64,000 nucleotides of DNA from Stappia sp. (GCF_040110915.1 NZ_CP157793.1:4237001-4301000), one strand, 5' to 3'; shown: positions 1 through 8,099, counted from the first letter of the stretch. The notes: generated by a model not told the origin, from the letters alone. Numbers and translations: made by a program.

Positions 1-211
1 GGTGCGCGAAATAGAGCGCCGTCATGATCGACACCATCGAGGCGCAGGAGGCCTGATGGCCGCCCACCTTCAGCCCGTCGGCCTTGGCGCGGACATGATT
101 GGCGTTGTGGATCGTCCAGCAGGACAGCCACAGCAGCTTCTGCTCGATGGCCTTCAGCGCGGACGCGGTGTGGGACTCTGTCCCGGCGGCGGTATCGGGC
201 GTCGTGTGCAT
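1..211 (-). CDS. Transketolase-like / pyruvate dehydrogenase E1-like protein (N-terminal part only)
   Basis: The gene is cut by the window edge; only its first 70 codons are present. The start ATG at 211-209 is preceded by GAAGAGG at a good Shine-Dalgarno distance. The visible peptide runs from a short polar leader into a stretch with the core LLWLSCWTIHNANH followed by DGLKVGGHQAS and a hydrophobic MTALYF. That pattern is the entry to the thiamine-diphosphate domain of the rhizobial transketolase / E1-type proteins. The reaction would be ThDP-dependent two-carbon or 2-oxoacid chemistry in the cytoplasm, but the catalytic parts lie outside the window. The family call comes from this motif only; the exact substrate is unknown. 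Confidence 0.6.
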   Translation of the reverse strand, partial: MHTTPDTAAGTESHTASALKAIEQKLLWLSCWTIHNANHVRAKADGLKVGGHQASCASMVSIMTALYFAH

Positions 212-305
212 GGAAATCCTCTTCGACGTCGGGGCCTGCCGGCTCCGGCCCGCCTGGTGAGGCCTGCGCCGGAACGGAAGGTCAGGGCAGCGTAGCGGCA
301 GAGCG

Positions 306-378
306 GGGAGATATCCGGTCGATCTCCCTCAGGGTATAGGGCGGTCGCCGCGATTTTGATCCGCTTGCGCCGCGATTT
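306..378. repeat. Hairpin and direct repeat upstream of the transketolase-like gene
   Basis: Two copies of GCCGCGATTT lie at 347-356 and 369-378, 22 bp apart (about two helical turns). An inverted repeat GGGAGAT/ATCTCCC lies at 306-312 and 322-328. Both are in the gap between the 3' end of the gamma-lyase gene and the start of the minus-strand gene at 211, so the direct repeats could be activator or repressor sites for that gene. This is inference; no -35/-10 pair is convincing. Confidence 0.35.
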
Positions 379-414
379 GTAGGATTTTTTCGCGCGCGGA
401 GCGAGGTCGACGCG

Positions 415-1635
415 TCAGGCGGCGCGCCGCCCGCTTGCCTCCAGCGCGACGTCGATATCGACGAGCAGATCCTCGGTCGTCTCCAGCCCGGCCGACAGGC
501 GGATCAGCCCGTCGGAGATGTCATGCGCCGCGCGTTCCTCCGCCGTGTAGGTCGAATGGGTCATGCTGGCGGGATGCTGCACGAGGGTTTCCGCGTCCCC
601 CAGGCTGACCGCCCGGCGCGCCAGACGCAATGCGTTGAGGAAGCGGATGCCGGCGTCCATCCCGCCGGCGAGTTCGAAGGCGACCATGCCGCCGAAGCCC
701 GGCATCTGGCGGGCGGCCAGATCGTGCTGGGGAAATGCCGCAAGGCCCGGATAGGCAACGCTTTCGACCAGGGGATGCGCGGCGAGGCGGACCGCGATGG
801 CTTCGGCGTTCGCACAATGGCGCGCCATCCGCAGTTCCAGCGTCTTCAGCCCGCGCAGCACCAGATGGGCGGTGAGCGGCGCCATAACCGCGCCGGTCAT
901 GTCCTTGAGCCCGACGAGGCGCACCGTTTCCATGTCGTCGACCGATCCGACCGCAAGGCCCGCGACGAGATCGCCGTGTCCGCCGAGATATTTGGTGGCC
1001 GAATGCACGACGATGTCGGCGCCGAGCTCCAGCGGACGCGTCAGCACGGGCGTGGCGTAGGTGTTGTCGACGATGACCTTCGCCCCGTGAGCGCGGGCGA
1101 TTTCGGAGACCGCGGCGATGTCGACGAGGCGCATGTTCGGATTGGCTGGCGTCTCGAAATAGACGAGGCGGGTTTTCGGCGAGATCGCGGCCTCGAGGTT
1201 CGCGGCATCGCGCAGGTCGACATGGGTGACGGTGACGCCGAATTTCGCCAGCCCGTGCCGGAAGAAGGCGAAGGTGCAGCCGTAGAGCGTCTTGTCGACG
1301 ATGATCTCGTCGCCGGGCGCCACCAGGCTCCACATCACGCCGGTGATCGCGCCCATGCCGGAGGCGAAGGCGACGGCCGCCGCCCCGCCCTCCAGATCCG
1401 CGATGCGCCGTTCGAGCAGGTCGAGCGTGGGATTGGAAATGCGCGAATAGACGTGGCCGGCGCGGTCCCCGGCGAAGATCTCGCCGCCCGTCTCCGCCGT
1501 GTCGAAGGCGAAGGTCGAGGTGAGATGAACCGGCGGGGTGAGCGCGCCGCCCTCGTCCAGCGGGTCGTAGCCGGAATGAATGGCGCGGGTGGCAAAGCCG
1601 AGCGAGGTCCTGGTGTGCATGGTCTTGGTGTGCAT
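415..1635 (-). CDS. megL: Methionine gamma-lyase (PLP-dependent)
   Basis: The product is a 406-residue Cys/Met-metabolism PLP enzyme. The PLP lysine is K215 in HSATKYLGGHGD. The segment TLYGCTF (Y118, C120) carries the active-site cysteine typical of methionine gamma-lyase; cystathionine lyases usually lack it. The expected reaction is L-methionine to methanethiol, 2-oxobutyrate and ammonia in the cytosol. The gene diverges from an Lrp-family regulator whose promoter region holds two perfect palindromes, which suggests amino-acid-responsive control. The first codons are duplicated (MHTKT MHTRT), with ATGs at 1635 and 1620 and no strong Shine-Dalgarno for either, so the start is uncertain by five residues. 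Homocysteine/cystathionine lyase is the alternative, less likely because of C120. Confidence 0.85.
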   Translation of the reverse strand: MHTKTMHTRTSLGFATRAIHSGYDPLDEGGALTPPVHLTSTFAFDTAETGGEIFAGDRAGHVYSRISNPTLDLLERRIADLEGGAAAVAFASGMGAITGVMWSLVAPGDEIIVDKTLYGCTFAFFRHGLAKFGVTVTHVDLRDAANLEAAISPKTRLVYFETPANPNMRLVDIAAVSEIARAHGAKVIVDNTYATPVLTRPLELGADIVVHSATKYLGGHGDLVAGLAVGSVDDMETVRLVGLKDMTGAVMAPLTAHLVLRGLKTLELRMARHCANAEAIAVRLAAHPLVESVAYPGLAAFPQHDLAARQMPGFGGMVAFELAGGMDAGIRFLNALRLARRAVSLGDAETLVQHPASMTHSTYTAEERAAHDISDGLIRLSAGLETTEDLLVDIDVALEASGRRAA

Positions 1636-1690
1636 GGTCGAGATCCCGGGTCGCGGAAGGAAGATCGGTGGGGGCGCGTCGTGCCGCCCG

Positions 1691-1719
1691 TTGACAGAGC
1701 GAAACGTTAGTCGTTTCGA
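1691..1719 (+). promoter_or_regulatory. Putative promoter of the Lrp-type regulator
   Basis: A consensus -35 TTGACA (1691-1696) is followed after 17 bp by a weak -10 TTTCGA (1714-1719). The spacer is largely a perfect palindrome. The -35 match is strong and the -10 poor, so the promoter would depend on, or be blocked by, a regulator. Confidence 0.45.
1700..1718. promoter_or_regulatory. Operator-like palindrome 1 in the megL-lrp gap
   Basis: CGAAACG (1700-1706) and CGTTTCG (1712-1718) form a perfect 7-bp inverted repeat with a 5-bp spacer, placed between the putative -35 and -10. That is a classical repressor position. Confidence 0.5.
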
Positions 1720-1760
1720 ACCGCGCGGATCTGGCTATCTCTGCCGATACATGACTTCAT

Positions 1761-1779
1761 ATTGGCAAGTTCTGCCAAT
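1761..1779. promoter_or_regulatory. Operator-like palindrome 2 in the megL-lrp gap
   Basis: ATTGGCA (1761-1767) and TGCCAAT (1773-1779) form a perfect 7-bp inverted repeat, again with a 5-bp spacer, just before the Shine-Dalgarno GGAGG of the regulator. Its centre lies 61 bp from that of palindrome 1, close to six helical turns. Autoregulation by the Lrp protein is the simplest reading (inference). Confidence 0.5.
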
Positions 1780-1792
1780 TGGAGGCGTGAAA

Positions 1793-2245
1793 ATGGATGA
1801 AACCGATCGCCGCATCGTGCGGGCGCTTCAGGAAAACGGACGGCTCAGCAACCAGCATCTGTCCGAGGCGGTGAACCTGTCGCCCTCGCCCTGCCTGCGC
1901 CGGGTGCGCAATCTGGAGAGGTCGGGCGTGATTCGCGGCTATGCGGCCATTGTCGATCAGGAGGCCTACGGCCTGCCCGTTACGGTGTTCCTGCAGGTCC
2001 GCCTTGAGGTGCATTCGCAGGAAAACGTTGATGCCTTCGAGGCGGCGGTGCAACGCATCGACGAGATCATGGAGTGCTATCTGATGGCGGGAAACCGCGA
2101 CTATCTGCTGCGGGTGGTCGTGGCCTCGCTCGCCGACTATGAGGACTTCATTCGTCGGCGCATTCACAAGATCCCGGGGATCGCCTCGCTCGATTCGAGC
2201 TTCGCCTTCGGCACGGTGAAGCGGTCGCAGGTGCTGCCCGGCTAA
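1793..2245 (+). CDS. Lrp/AsnC-family transcriptional regulator
   Basis: The protein has 150 residues, the usual Lrp length. An N-terminal winged helix-turn-helix (about residues 1-60, with LSPSPCLRRVRNLERSGVI as recognition region) is followed by a RAM/AsnC ligand domain (about 65-145). The ATG at 1793 is chosen because GGAGG sits just upstream and the Lrp-typical opening MDETDRRI starts there; an upstream in-frame extension has no support. It diverges from the methionine gamma-lyase gene, a pairing common for amino-acid catabolic lyases, so it probably senses methionine or a related amino acid and controls megL and itself. Ligand and sites are inferred. Confidence 0.9.
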   Translation: MDETDRRIVRALQENGRLSNQHLSEAVNLSPSPCLRRVRNLERSGVIRGYAAIVDQEAYGLPVTVFLQVRLEVHSQENVDAFEAAVQRIDEIMECYLMAGNRDYLLRVVVASLADYEDFIRRRIHKIPGIASLDSSFAFGTVKRSQVLPG

Positions 2246-2255
2246 GGAGCGCGTC

Positions 2256-2612
2256 TCAGGCGAGGCCGAGGTCGGCGCGCTGGCGTTTCGTCAGCCTGGC
2301 GGCGACAAGCCCATGGGCGGTTTCGATGTGGGCGCGCAGGCCGTCGTCGTCGAGCGCGTCGCCTCCGCGCACCTGCACCCATTTGGCGCGGGCGAGATAG
2401 GGCGCGGGCACGATGCCGGGCAACTCGGTGAGGATTTCATAGCTCAGGTCGGAGGTCTTGAAGGCGATGGCGTCGCGCGCCTCCGGTCCCCAGTCCGAGC
2501 ACAGCGCGAAGATCTTGCCGCCGACCTTCCAGACGGACGCGCCGCCCCACTGGACGACATGGGTGGTGGCGGGCAACGCGCCGCAGAAGCGGTCGAACTC
2601 GTCTCGGGTCAT
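2256..2612 (-). CDS. MmcQ/YjbR family protein
   Basis: The 118-residue product begins MTRDEFDRFC and has the CyaY-like fold signatures of the MmcQ/YjbR family: an early aromatic/His segment (VVQWGGASVWKVGGKIFAL), a lysine-rich middle and the late motif LARAKWVQV. The start at 2612 is preferred over an in-frame ATG 90 bp upstream because CGAGG precedes it and the upstream residues do not look conserved. These proteins are described as DNA-binding or of unknown function, so no reaction is assigned. It converges with the Lrp regulator (10-bp gap) and diverges from the flavin reductase. Confidence 0.8.
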   Translation of the reverse strand: MTRDEFDRFCGALPATTHVVQWGGASVWKVGGKIFALCSDWGPEARDAIAFKTSDLSYEILTELPGIVPAPYLARAKWVQVRGGDALDDDGLRAHIETAHGLVAARLTKRQRADLGLA

Positions 2613-2701
2613 GCGGGCCTCGTGTGTTGCCGGGCGGGATGTCGGGACCGCCGCAGGCTGGTCACGTGTCTTTCCGTTGTTATATGCCAGAACGACAGCC
2701 A

Positions 2702-2731
2702 CGGGGCCGGGTTCGATCTCCGGCCCCGTTT
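2702..2731 (+). terminator. Terminator-like hairpin in the leader of the flavin reductase
   Basis: CGGGGCCGG (2702-2710) and CCGGCCCCG (2720-2728) form a perfect 9-bp stem with a 9-nt loop, followed by TTTC. No plus-strand gene ends here. It therefore lies in the leader of the gene starting at 2759 and may act as an attenuator or mark the end of a very short transcript. Confidence 0.5.
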
Positions 2732-2758
2732 CGCGTTGCGATCAACCACGAGGATTTC

Positions 2759-3340
2759 ATGAAAGACGTTCGCATTCTGGTTCTGTCCGGTTCGATCCGC
2801 TCCGGCTCGTTCAACACGCAGCTTGCCGGTCTGGTCGCCAAATACGCCGCGCTCGCCGATGCGCAGGTGACGCAGGTCTCGCTCGCCGATTATCCGATGC
2901 CGATTTACGACGGCGATCTGGAAAAGGCCGACGGCGTGCCCGAGGCCGCCCGCAAGCTCAAGGCGGTGTTTCAGCGCCATCACGGCGTCTTCATCGCCAG
3001 CCCGGAGTATAACACCGCCGTGTCCCCGCTCCTGAAGAACACGCTCGACTGGCTGTCGCGCCTGTCGGACGCCGGCGAGCCGCCGGCCGCCGCGTTCAAG
3101 GACAGGGTCTTCGCGCTGGGCGCGGCGACGCCGGGCACGCTCGGCGGCATTCGCGGGCTGATGGGCCTGCGCACGATCCTGGAGATCGGGCTCGGCGCCC
3201 TCGTCATTCCGGAAATGGCGACGGTCCCCAATGCCTCCAAGGCCTTCGATGCGCGCGGCGAACTCACCGACGAGCGCACGGCGACCTTCCTGCAGGCGAT
3301 GGTGAGCCGGCTTATTGCCGAGGCGCGCCTGCGCGGGTGA
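2759..3340 (+). CDS. NADPH-dependent FMN reductase / chromate-reductase family flavoprotein
   Basis: The 193-residue protein has the flavodoxin-like FMN reductase layout. The phosphate-binding loop VLSGSIRSGSFNTQLA lies at about residues 7-22, SPEYNTAVSPLLKNTLDW at about 80-100, and a Gly-rich TPGTLGGIRG near 125. It would use NAD(P)H to reduce bound FMN and pass electrons to quinones, azo compounds or metals in the cytosol. ATG 2759 has an AGGA Shine-Dalgarno. The gene seems to be a single transcription unit behind the leader hairpin. The physiological substrate cannot be read from the sequence. Confidence 0.85.
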   Translation: MKDVRILVLSGSIRSGSFNTQLAGLVAKYAALADAQVTQVSLADYPMPIYDGDLEKADGVPEAARKLKAVFQRHHGVFIASPEYNTAVSPLLKNTLDWLSRLSDAGEPPAAAFKDRVFALGAATPGTLGGIRGLMGLRTILEIGLGALVIPEMATVPNASKAFDARGELTDERTATFLQAMVSRLIAEARLRG

Positions 3341-3513
3341 CGCCCCGGTGCCCGCGTGACCCGTCCCCGGCCGGGTTGGCGTCTCCGCCGCACAAGGTGG
3401 AAAATCGACTTGGAACGGGGGCGTCGGGTCCGGCTAGCGTGTCGCGCGAACGGATCGGGCCGGCGGGGCGGATGGCCCCCCGACCGGGCCCGGTCGAGGC
3501 GCGGGAGACGCAG

Positions 3514-4551
3514 ATGACCACCGCCGAACGCCCGGCATCCCCGACACAGGCGCACCCGGAGACCCACGCGCGCCCGGACGCGATCTTGTCCGCTCAGGCC
3601 CGCCCGGCCCCGTCCTCCGCCGGCCTGCCCGAGCGGGTCGGGACCGTGTGGATGGACGGCATGTTCCGGTCCGGATCGGAGGCTGCGACCAGCATCCTCA
3701 CCCATAGTCTCCACTACGGCACGGCGGTCTTCGAAGGCTTGCGCGTCTATGAGGGAACGTGCTTCGCGAGCCGGCCGCACTACGAGCGGCTGCAGGCCTC
3801 CGCCCGCGCGCTCGGCTATGTGGTGCCGGCCGATGTCGACACGCTCGTCGCCGCGACGGACGAGCTGATCGCCGCCAACGGCATTCGCGAAGGCTATGTG
3901 CGGGCGATTTGCTGGCTCGGGAGCGACAGTCTCGGGCTGATGGCGGGCGATCTCACCGTGCATGTGGCGATCGCCATGTGGGAGTGGCCGCAGGTGCACG
4001 CGCTCGACGGCGAGGATGCCGGCATTCGCCTGCATCTGTCGCAGGCGCGCCGTCCGGATGCGCACACGCTTCCGCCGCAGGCCAAGGCCGCGGGCGGGTA
4101 CCTCATCGGCACCATGGCCTATCATGCCGCGAAACGGCACGGCTGCGACGATGCCATCCTGCTGGACCAGGAGGGGCTCTTGGCCGAATCCTCCAGCGCC
4201 AACCTGTTTCTCGTGCGCGACGGCGTGCTGCTGACGCCGATCGCGGATCGTTTCCTCAACGGACTGACCCGCCAGACCGTGCTGCATCTGGCCGCCGATC
4301 TGGGCGTGGAGCTTTACGAACGCCGCCTCGGCGTCGAGGCTCTGGCGAGCGCCGACGAGATCTTCCTGGCCGGCACGGCGGTGGAGATCCTGCCCGTGAC
4401 CGCCGTCGACGGCACGCAGCTTTCCGTCGGCCCGGTCACGCGGCGGTTGCGCGCGGCCTATGCGCAGTGCGTGCGCGCCGGACCGGCGGCGGTGCCGCCC
4501 ATCGGCCCGCCGATCACGCCCTCGATGGCATCGCCGGCACAGGCGTCCTGA
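3514..4551 (+). CDS. ilvE: Class IV aminotransferase, branched-chain-amino-acid aminotransferase type
   Basis: The protein (345 residues) is a fold-type IV PLP enzyme. Features include HSLHYGTAVFEGLRVYEG near residues 65-82, the PLP lysine region QAKAAGGYLIGTMAYHAAK, the segment ESSSANLFLV and the late phosphate-binding AGTAVEILPV. The reaction would be transamination of Leu, Ile and Val with 2-oxoglutarate. About 45 residues of Pro/Ala-rich N-terminal extension precede the first conserved motif; typical IlvE proteins have about 300 residues. ATG 3514 follows GGGAGAC. A later start is possible but has no visible Shine-Dalgarno. A D-amino-acid aminotransferase or 4-amino-4-deoxychorismate lyase is less likely given the motif set. 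Confidence 0.8.
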   Translation: MTTAERPASPTQAHPETHARPDAILSAQARPAPSSAGLPERVGTVWMDGMFRSGSEAATSILTHSLHYGTAVFEGLRVYEGTCFASRPHYERLQASARALGYVVPADVDTLVAATDELIAANGIREGYVRAICWLGSDSLGLMAGDLTVHVAIAMWEWPQVHALDGEDAGIRLHLSQARRPDAHTLPPQAKAAGGYLIGTMAYHAAKRHGCDDAILLDQEGLLAESSSANLFLVRDGVLLTPIADRFLNGLTRQTVLHLAADLGVELYERRLGVEALASADEIFLAGTAVEILPVTAVDGTQLSVGPVTRRLRAAYAQCVRAGPAAVPPIGPPITPSMASPAQAS

Positions 4552-4909
4552 CGGATCGCGACCTCTCGCGGAGGCGCAAATTCTCGCGCAAGGGTTGAGG
4601 TTTTACGCCCGACCCCACTGTCGAGGCGGCGTGACGTTGCATCAGAAAAGGGCCGATGTCCGTCGCGACACGTCCGGCCCCGGAACCGGCCCTTGTGGCG
4701 GGGCCTCGCTGCCGGTACCCGCCGTCGTCCTCCTGATCGTCTGCGCGAGACCGTTCTATCCGCGGCGGTCGCGAATCGGACTGGCCGCCAACCTGCTGCG
4801 CAGGGGCTTCATCGTCGCGGCCTGACCTGCGGTCTCTTCGCGATCGTGGAGATCCTCATCGCGACCCGCGCGGCGAAGCGGCACCTCCCCGAGAGGCGAC
4901 GCTCCCGGT

Positions 4910-4937
4910 TTGCAAACCCTTCCATGCGGCTTACATA
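4910..4937 (+). promoter_or_regulatory. Putative promoter for hslV-hslU
   Basis: TTGCAA (4910-4915), a 16-bp spacer and TACATA (4932-4937). The expected start near 4944 gives a leader of about 110 nt. I do not see a clear heat-shock sigma-32 box, although hslVU is usually heat-inducible. Confidence 0.5.
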
Positions 4938-4978
4938 GGCAGGGCGCGGCCCGCGCGGGGCAGGGCGCGGCCCGCGCG
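4938..4978 (+). repeat. 21-bp tandem repeat in the hslV leader
   Basis: The 20-mer GGCAGGGCGCGGCCCGCGCG occurs at 4938-4957 and again at 4959-4978 without a change. It starts directly after the -10 element, so it occupies the first transcribed bases. Confidence 0.8.
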
Positions 4979-5052
4979 AGGGGCGAGACGCGGCGCGGGC
5001 CGGTCCCGCGCGGCGCCGGATTTTCACCGAGGCGGACAGGAAAGAGTGCAGG

Positions 5053-5610
5053 ATGCGCGTTGCGGATGATCCCACCGGCTGGCATGGAACGACGATCCTG
5101 AGCGTGCGCAAGGGCGGACGCGTGGTGATCGCCGGCGACGGCCAGGTGTCGCTCGGCCAGACCGTCATCAAGAGTTCCGCCCGCAAGGTCCGTCCGCTCG
5201 CCAAGGGCGACGTGATCGGCGGCTTCGCGGGCGCGACGGCGGATGCCTTCACCCTGTTCGAGCGGCTGGAGGCCAAGCTGGAGCAGTATCCAGGACAGTT
5301 GATGCGCTCCTGCGTGGAGCTTGCCAAGGACTGGCGCACGGACCGCTACCTGCGCCGGCTGGAGGCGATGATGCTGGTGGCCGACCGCTCGGTCTCGCTC
5401 GTGCTCACCGGCACCGGCGATGTGCTGGAGCCGGAAGGCGGCGTGATGGGCATCGGCTCGGGCGGCAATTATGCGCTGGCCGCCGCGCGCGCCCTGATGG
5501 ACACTGACATGGAAGCCGAGGCGATCGCGCGCAAGGCGATGGCGATCGCCGGCGAGATCTGCGTCTACACCAACGACCGCCTGACCATCGAGAGCCTCGA
5601 TGCGGACTGA
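5053..5610 (+). CDS. hslV: ATP-dependent protease subunit HslV
   Basis: This is the proteasome-like peptidase of the HslUV (ClpQY) protease, 185 residues. After a short propeptide the catalytic threonine is the first T of HGTTILSVRKGGRVV (T13). Further on, IAGDGQVSLGQTVIK and GIGSGGNYALAAARAL are family signatures. It forms a double-hexamer chamber capped by the HslU ATPase and degrades damaged and regulatory proteins. The gene is separated from hslU by one membrane-protein gene, which overlaps the hslV end by 11 bp, so all three are probably co-transcribed from the promoter at 4910. Confidence 0.97.
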   Translation: MRVADDPTGWHGTTILSVRKGGRVVIAGDGQVSLGQTVIKSSARKVRPLAKGDVIGGFAGATADAFTLFERLEAKLEQYPGQLMRSCVELAKDWRTDRYLRRLEAMMLVADRSVSLVLTGTGDVLEPEGGVMGIGSGGNYALAAARALMDTDMEAEAIARKAMAIAGEICVYTNDRLTIESLDAD

Positions 5611-6718
5611 GCGCGATGGCCATGGCGGCGATGCTACGCCGCTCGACACGGCGCGGCTGAAGGCGGCCGTGGACGCCGGCATCCTCAGCGACGCGCAGGC
5701 GCACCGGCTGACGGCCTTCTGGAGCGCGCCCGACACCCCCGGCGGCCTGCCGTCCGAGACCGCGGCGGACGCGATGTCGCGGCCGGACGCGGAAGAGGTG
5801 CGCTTCGCCCGCGGCTTTCACGATGTCTTCGTGGTGATCGGCCTGGTGCTGTTTCTGTTCGGCCTCGGCTTCGCCGTCGGTCAAATGGGCTCGACGGCGC
5901 TCACCGCCGCAACTCTTGCCCTCGCGATCTGGGGGCTGTCGGAGTATTTCGCGAAGCGGTTGCGGCTGGCCCTGCCCTCCTTCGTGTTGACGGTGGCCTT
6001 TGCGCCGACCTTCCTGTTTGCCTGCCTCGCGCTGGTCTCGGGCGACGAGACGCTCGGGGATCTGTTTACGCAGACCGCTCCGCCGCCGGGGCTCATCATT
6101 CCGGTGACCTTCGTCGGCATCGCCGGCGGCGCGCTGCACTACTGGCGCTTCCGGGTGCCGGTGGGCATCGCGGTGGTGGCCGCGACGCTGGTGTTTCTCG
6201 CCGCGCTGCTGGTGGAAGTCGCCGTGCCGGGCCTGCTCGACCGGCATCTGCCCTGGTTCACGCTCGCCGCCGGACTGGCCGCCTTCGCCGCCGCCATGCG
6301 CTATGACGCGCGCGATCCCGCACGCGAGACGGTGGCGAGCGACAAGGGCTTCTGGCTGCATCTGCTGGCCGCGCCGCTGATTGTGCACTCGGTGCTGGCG
6401 CTGACGGTCTCGGGGCTCGACGAGCTCGCTACGGGCGATGCGCTCGTGGTCATCGCGCTGTTCGTCGGGCTGTCGCTGGTCGCGGTGCTGGTCGACCGCC
6501 GTGCGCTCCTCGTGTCGGGGCTCGGGACCTTCGGGATCGCGGTCGGCAATCTGGTTGCCCAGGCCAACCTGTCCGGCGAGACCGCGCTCGCCGTCACGCT
6601 TCTGATCCTCGGCGCCTTCGTTCTCCTGCTCGGGTCCGGCTGGCGCCGGGTGCGGCGTCTCGTCGGCCGGCCCTTCGCCGGCGGCGCGCTCGCGCCCTTC
6701 GTGCCCGCCTTCGACTGA
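5600..6718 (+). CDS. Polytopic membrane protein of unknown function (DUF2157-like) between hslV and hslU
   Basis: The 372-residue product has a soluble N-terminus (about 1-70, containing DAGILSDAQAHRLTAFW) and then about ten hydrophobic segments from residue 73 to 350, ending in a short basic tail. The N-terminal helical stretch followed by a stack of transmembrane helices resembles DUF2157-type proteins, but I cannot confirm the family. Its ATG (5600) overlaps the hslV stop, and hslU follows 31 bp downstream, so translation and expression are tied to the HslUV protease. No catalytic motif is visible. A role in envelope stress would be a guess from context only. Confidence 0.75.
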   Translation: MRTERDGHGGDATPLDTARLKAAVDAGILSDAQAHRLTAFWSAPDTPGGLPSETAADAMSRPDAEEVRFARGFHDVFVVIGLVLFLFGLGFAVGQMGSTALTAATLALAIWGLSEYFAKRLRLALPSFVLTVAFAPTFLFACLALVSGDETLGDLFTQTAPPPGLIIPVTFVGIAGGALHYWRFRVPVGIAVVAATLVFLAALLVEVAVPGLLDRHLPWFTLAAGLAAFAAAMRYDARDPARETVASDKGFWLHLLAAPLIVHSVLALTVSGLDELATGDALVVIALFVGLSLVAVLVDRRALLVSGLGTFGIAVGNLVAQANLSGETALAVTLLILGAFVLLLGSGWRRVRRLVGRPFAGGALAPFVPAFD

Positions 6719-6749
6719 CGTTCCGCAAGCCGCAAACAAGGGTTTTGCC

Positions 6750-8054
6750 ATGTCCACCCTCTCTCCCCGCGAGATCGTTTCCGAACTCGACCGCCACATC
6801 ATCGGCCAGAAGGACGCCAAGCGCGCGGTGGCCATCGCGCTGCGCAACCGCTGGCGCCGGCAGCAGCTCGAGGAGGGCCTGCGCGAGGAGGTGATGCCCA
6901 AGAACATCCTGATGATCGGCCCGACCGGCGTCGGCAAGACGGAGATCTCGCGCCGGCTGGCGAAACTCGCCAATGCGCCCTTCGTCAAGGTCGAGGCGAC
7001 CAAGTTCACCGAGGTCGGCTATGTCGGGCGCGACGTGGAGCAGATCGTGCGCGATCTGGTGGAATCGGGCATCGCGCTGGTGCGCGCGGCCAAGCGCAAG
7101 TCGGTCGAGGCCAAGGCGCATCTGCAGTCCGAGGACCGCGTGCTCGATGCGCTGGTCGGCAAGAACGCCAGTCCGTCGACCCGCGACAGCTTCCGCAAGA
7201 AGCTGCGCGACGGCGATCTCGACGACAAGGAAATCGAGATCGAGGTGCGCGCCCAGCCGCAGATGCCGAGCTTCGACATGCCGGGCATGCCCGGCGGCAG
7301 CGTTGGGGTGATGAACCTCTCCGACATGCTCGGCAAGGCCTTCGGCGGAGCGACCAGGACCCGCCGGGTCACCGTGCGCGAAAGCTACGACATCCTGCTG
7401 GAGCAGGAGGCCGACACACTGCTGGACGAGGACCGCATCGTGGACGAGGCCATCGATCTGGTGGAAAACGCCGGCATCGTCTTCCTTGACGAGGTCGACA
7501 AGATCTGCGCCCGCGCCGAGCGCAGCGGCGGCGACGTGTCGCGCGAGGGCGTGCAGCGCGATCTGCTGCCGCTGATCGAGGGCACGGTGGTGTCCACCAA
7601 GCACGGGCCGGTGAAGACCGACCACATCCTGTTCATCGCCTCCGGCGCCTTTCACGTGGCCAAACCGTCCGATCTCCTGCCGGAGCTCCAGGGCCGGTTG
7701 CCGATCCGCGTCGAGCTCAAGGCGCTCACCAAGGACGATTTCCGCGCCATCCTCACCGACACGGAAGCGAGCCTGATGCGCCAGTACACCGCGCTTCTGG
7801 GCACGGAGGAGATCGAGCTGGAGTTCACCGACGCGGCCATCGACGAGATCGCCCAGATCGCGGTGGACCTGAACGCGACCATCGAGAACATCGGCGCAAG
7901 GCGCCTGCAGACGGTGATGGAACGCGTGCTCGACGAGGTGTCCTTCGCCGCGCCCGACATGGGCGAAAAGCGCGTCGTGATCGACGCCGATTACGTGCGC
8001 GAGAACATCGGCGAACTGGCCAAGAACATCGACCTGTCGCGCTTCATCCTGTGA
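6750..8054 (+). CDS. hslU: ATP-dependent protease ATPase subunit HslU
   Basis: The 434-residue AAA+ unfoldase is the partner of HslV. The opening SPREIVSELDRHIIGQ is characteristic. Walker A GPTGVGKTE lies near residue 56, Walker B GIVFLDEVDK near 248, and the pore motif GYVGRDVEQ near 90. The I-domain (about 110-240) contains a Met/Pro/Gly-rich segment (MPSFDMPGMPGG). The C-terminus ends in LSRFIL, matching the tail that docks into HslV. It unfolds substrates with ATP and feeds them to HslV. Confidence 0.97.
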   Translation: MSTLSPREIVSELDRHIIGQKDAKRAVAIALRNRWRRQQLEEGLREEVMPKNILMIGPTGVGKTEISRRLAKLANAPFVKVEATKFTEVGYVGRDVEQIVRDLVESGIALVRAAKRKSVEAKAHLQSEDRVLDALVGKNASPSTRDSFRKKLRDGDLDDKEIEIEVRAQPQMPSFDMPGMPGGSVGVMNLSDMLGKAFGGATRTRRVTVRESYDILLEQEADTLLDEDRIVDEAIDLVENAGIVFLDEVDKICARAERSGGDVSREGVQRDLLPLIEGTVVSTKHGPVKTDHILFIASGAFHVAKPSDLLPELQGRLPIRVELKALTKDDFRAILTDTEASLMRQYTALLGTEEIELEFTDAAIDEIAQIAVDLNATIENIGARRLQTVMERVLDEVSFAAPDMGEKRVVIDADYVRENIGELAKNIDLSRFIL

Positions 8055-8099
8055 GGCGTCGCCCGTGAGACGCGCCCCGTGATTCGCGCGTCCGTTCCG

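Larger units (their letters stand above)
4552..5052. other. 501-bp gap before hslV: hairpin, promoter and tandem repeat, no gene seen
   Basis: No reading frame here looks protein-like on either strand. The stretch holds a long-armed hairpin (AAGGGCCG 4648-4655 with CGGCCCTT 4687-4694) that may end ilvE transcription, the putative hslV promoter at 4910-4937, and a 21-bp tandem repeat at 4938-4978 in the hslV leader. Confidence 0.5.

Noticed and set aside
2701..2731. tRNA-like sequence (GGTTCGATCTCC resembles a T-arm)
   Set aside because: No acceptor, D or anticodon arm can be built around it; the hairpin is better read as terminator-like.
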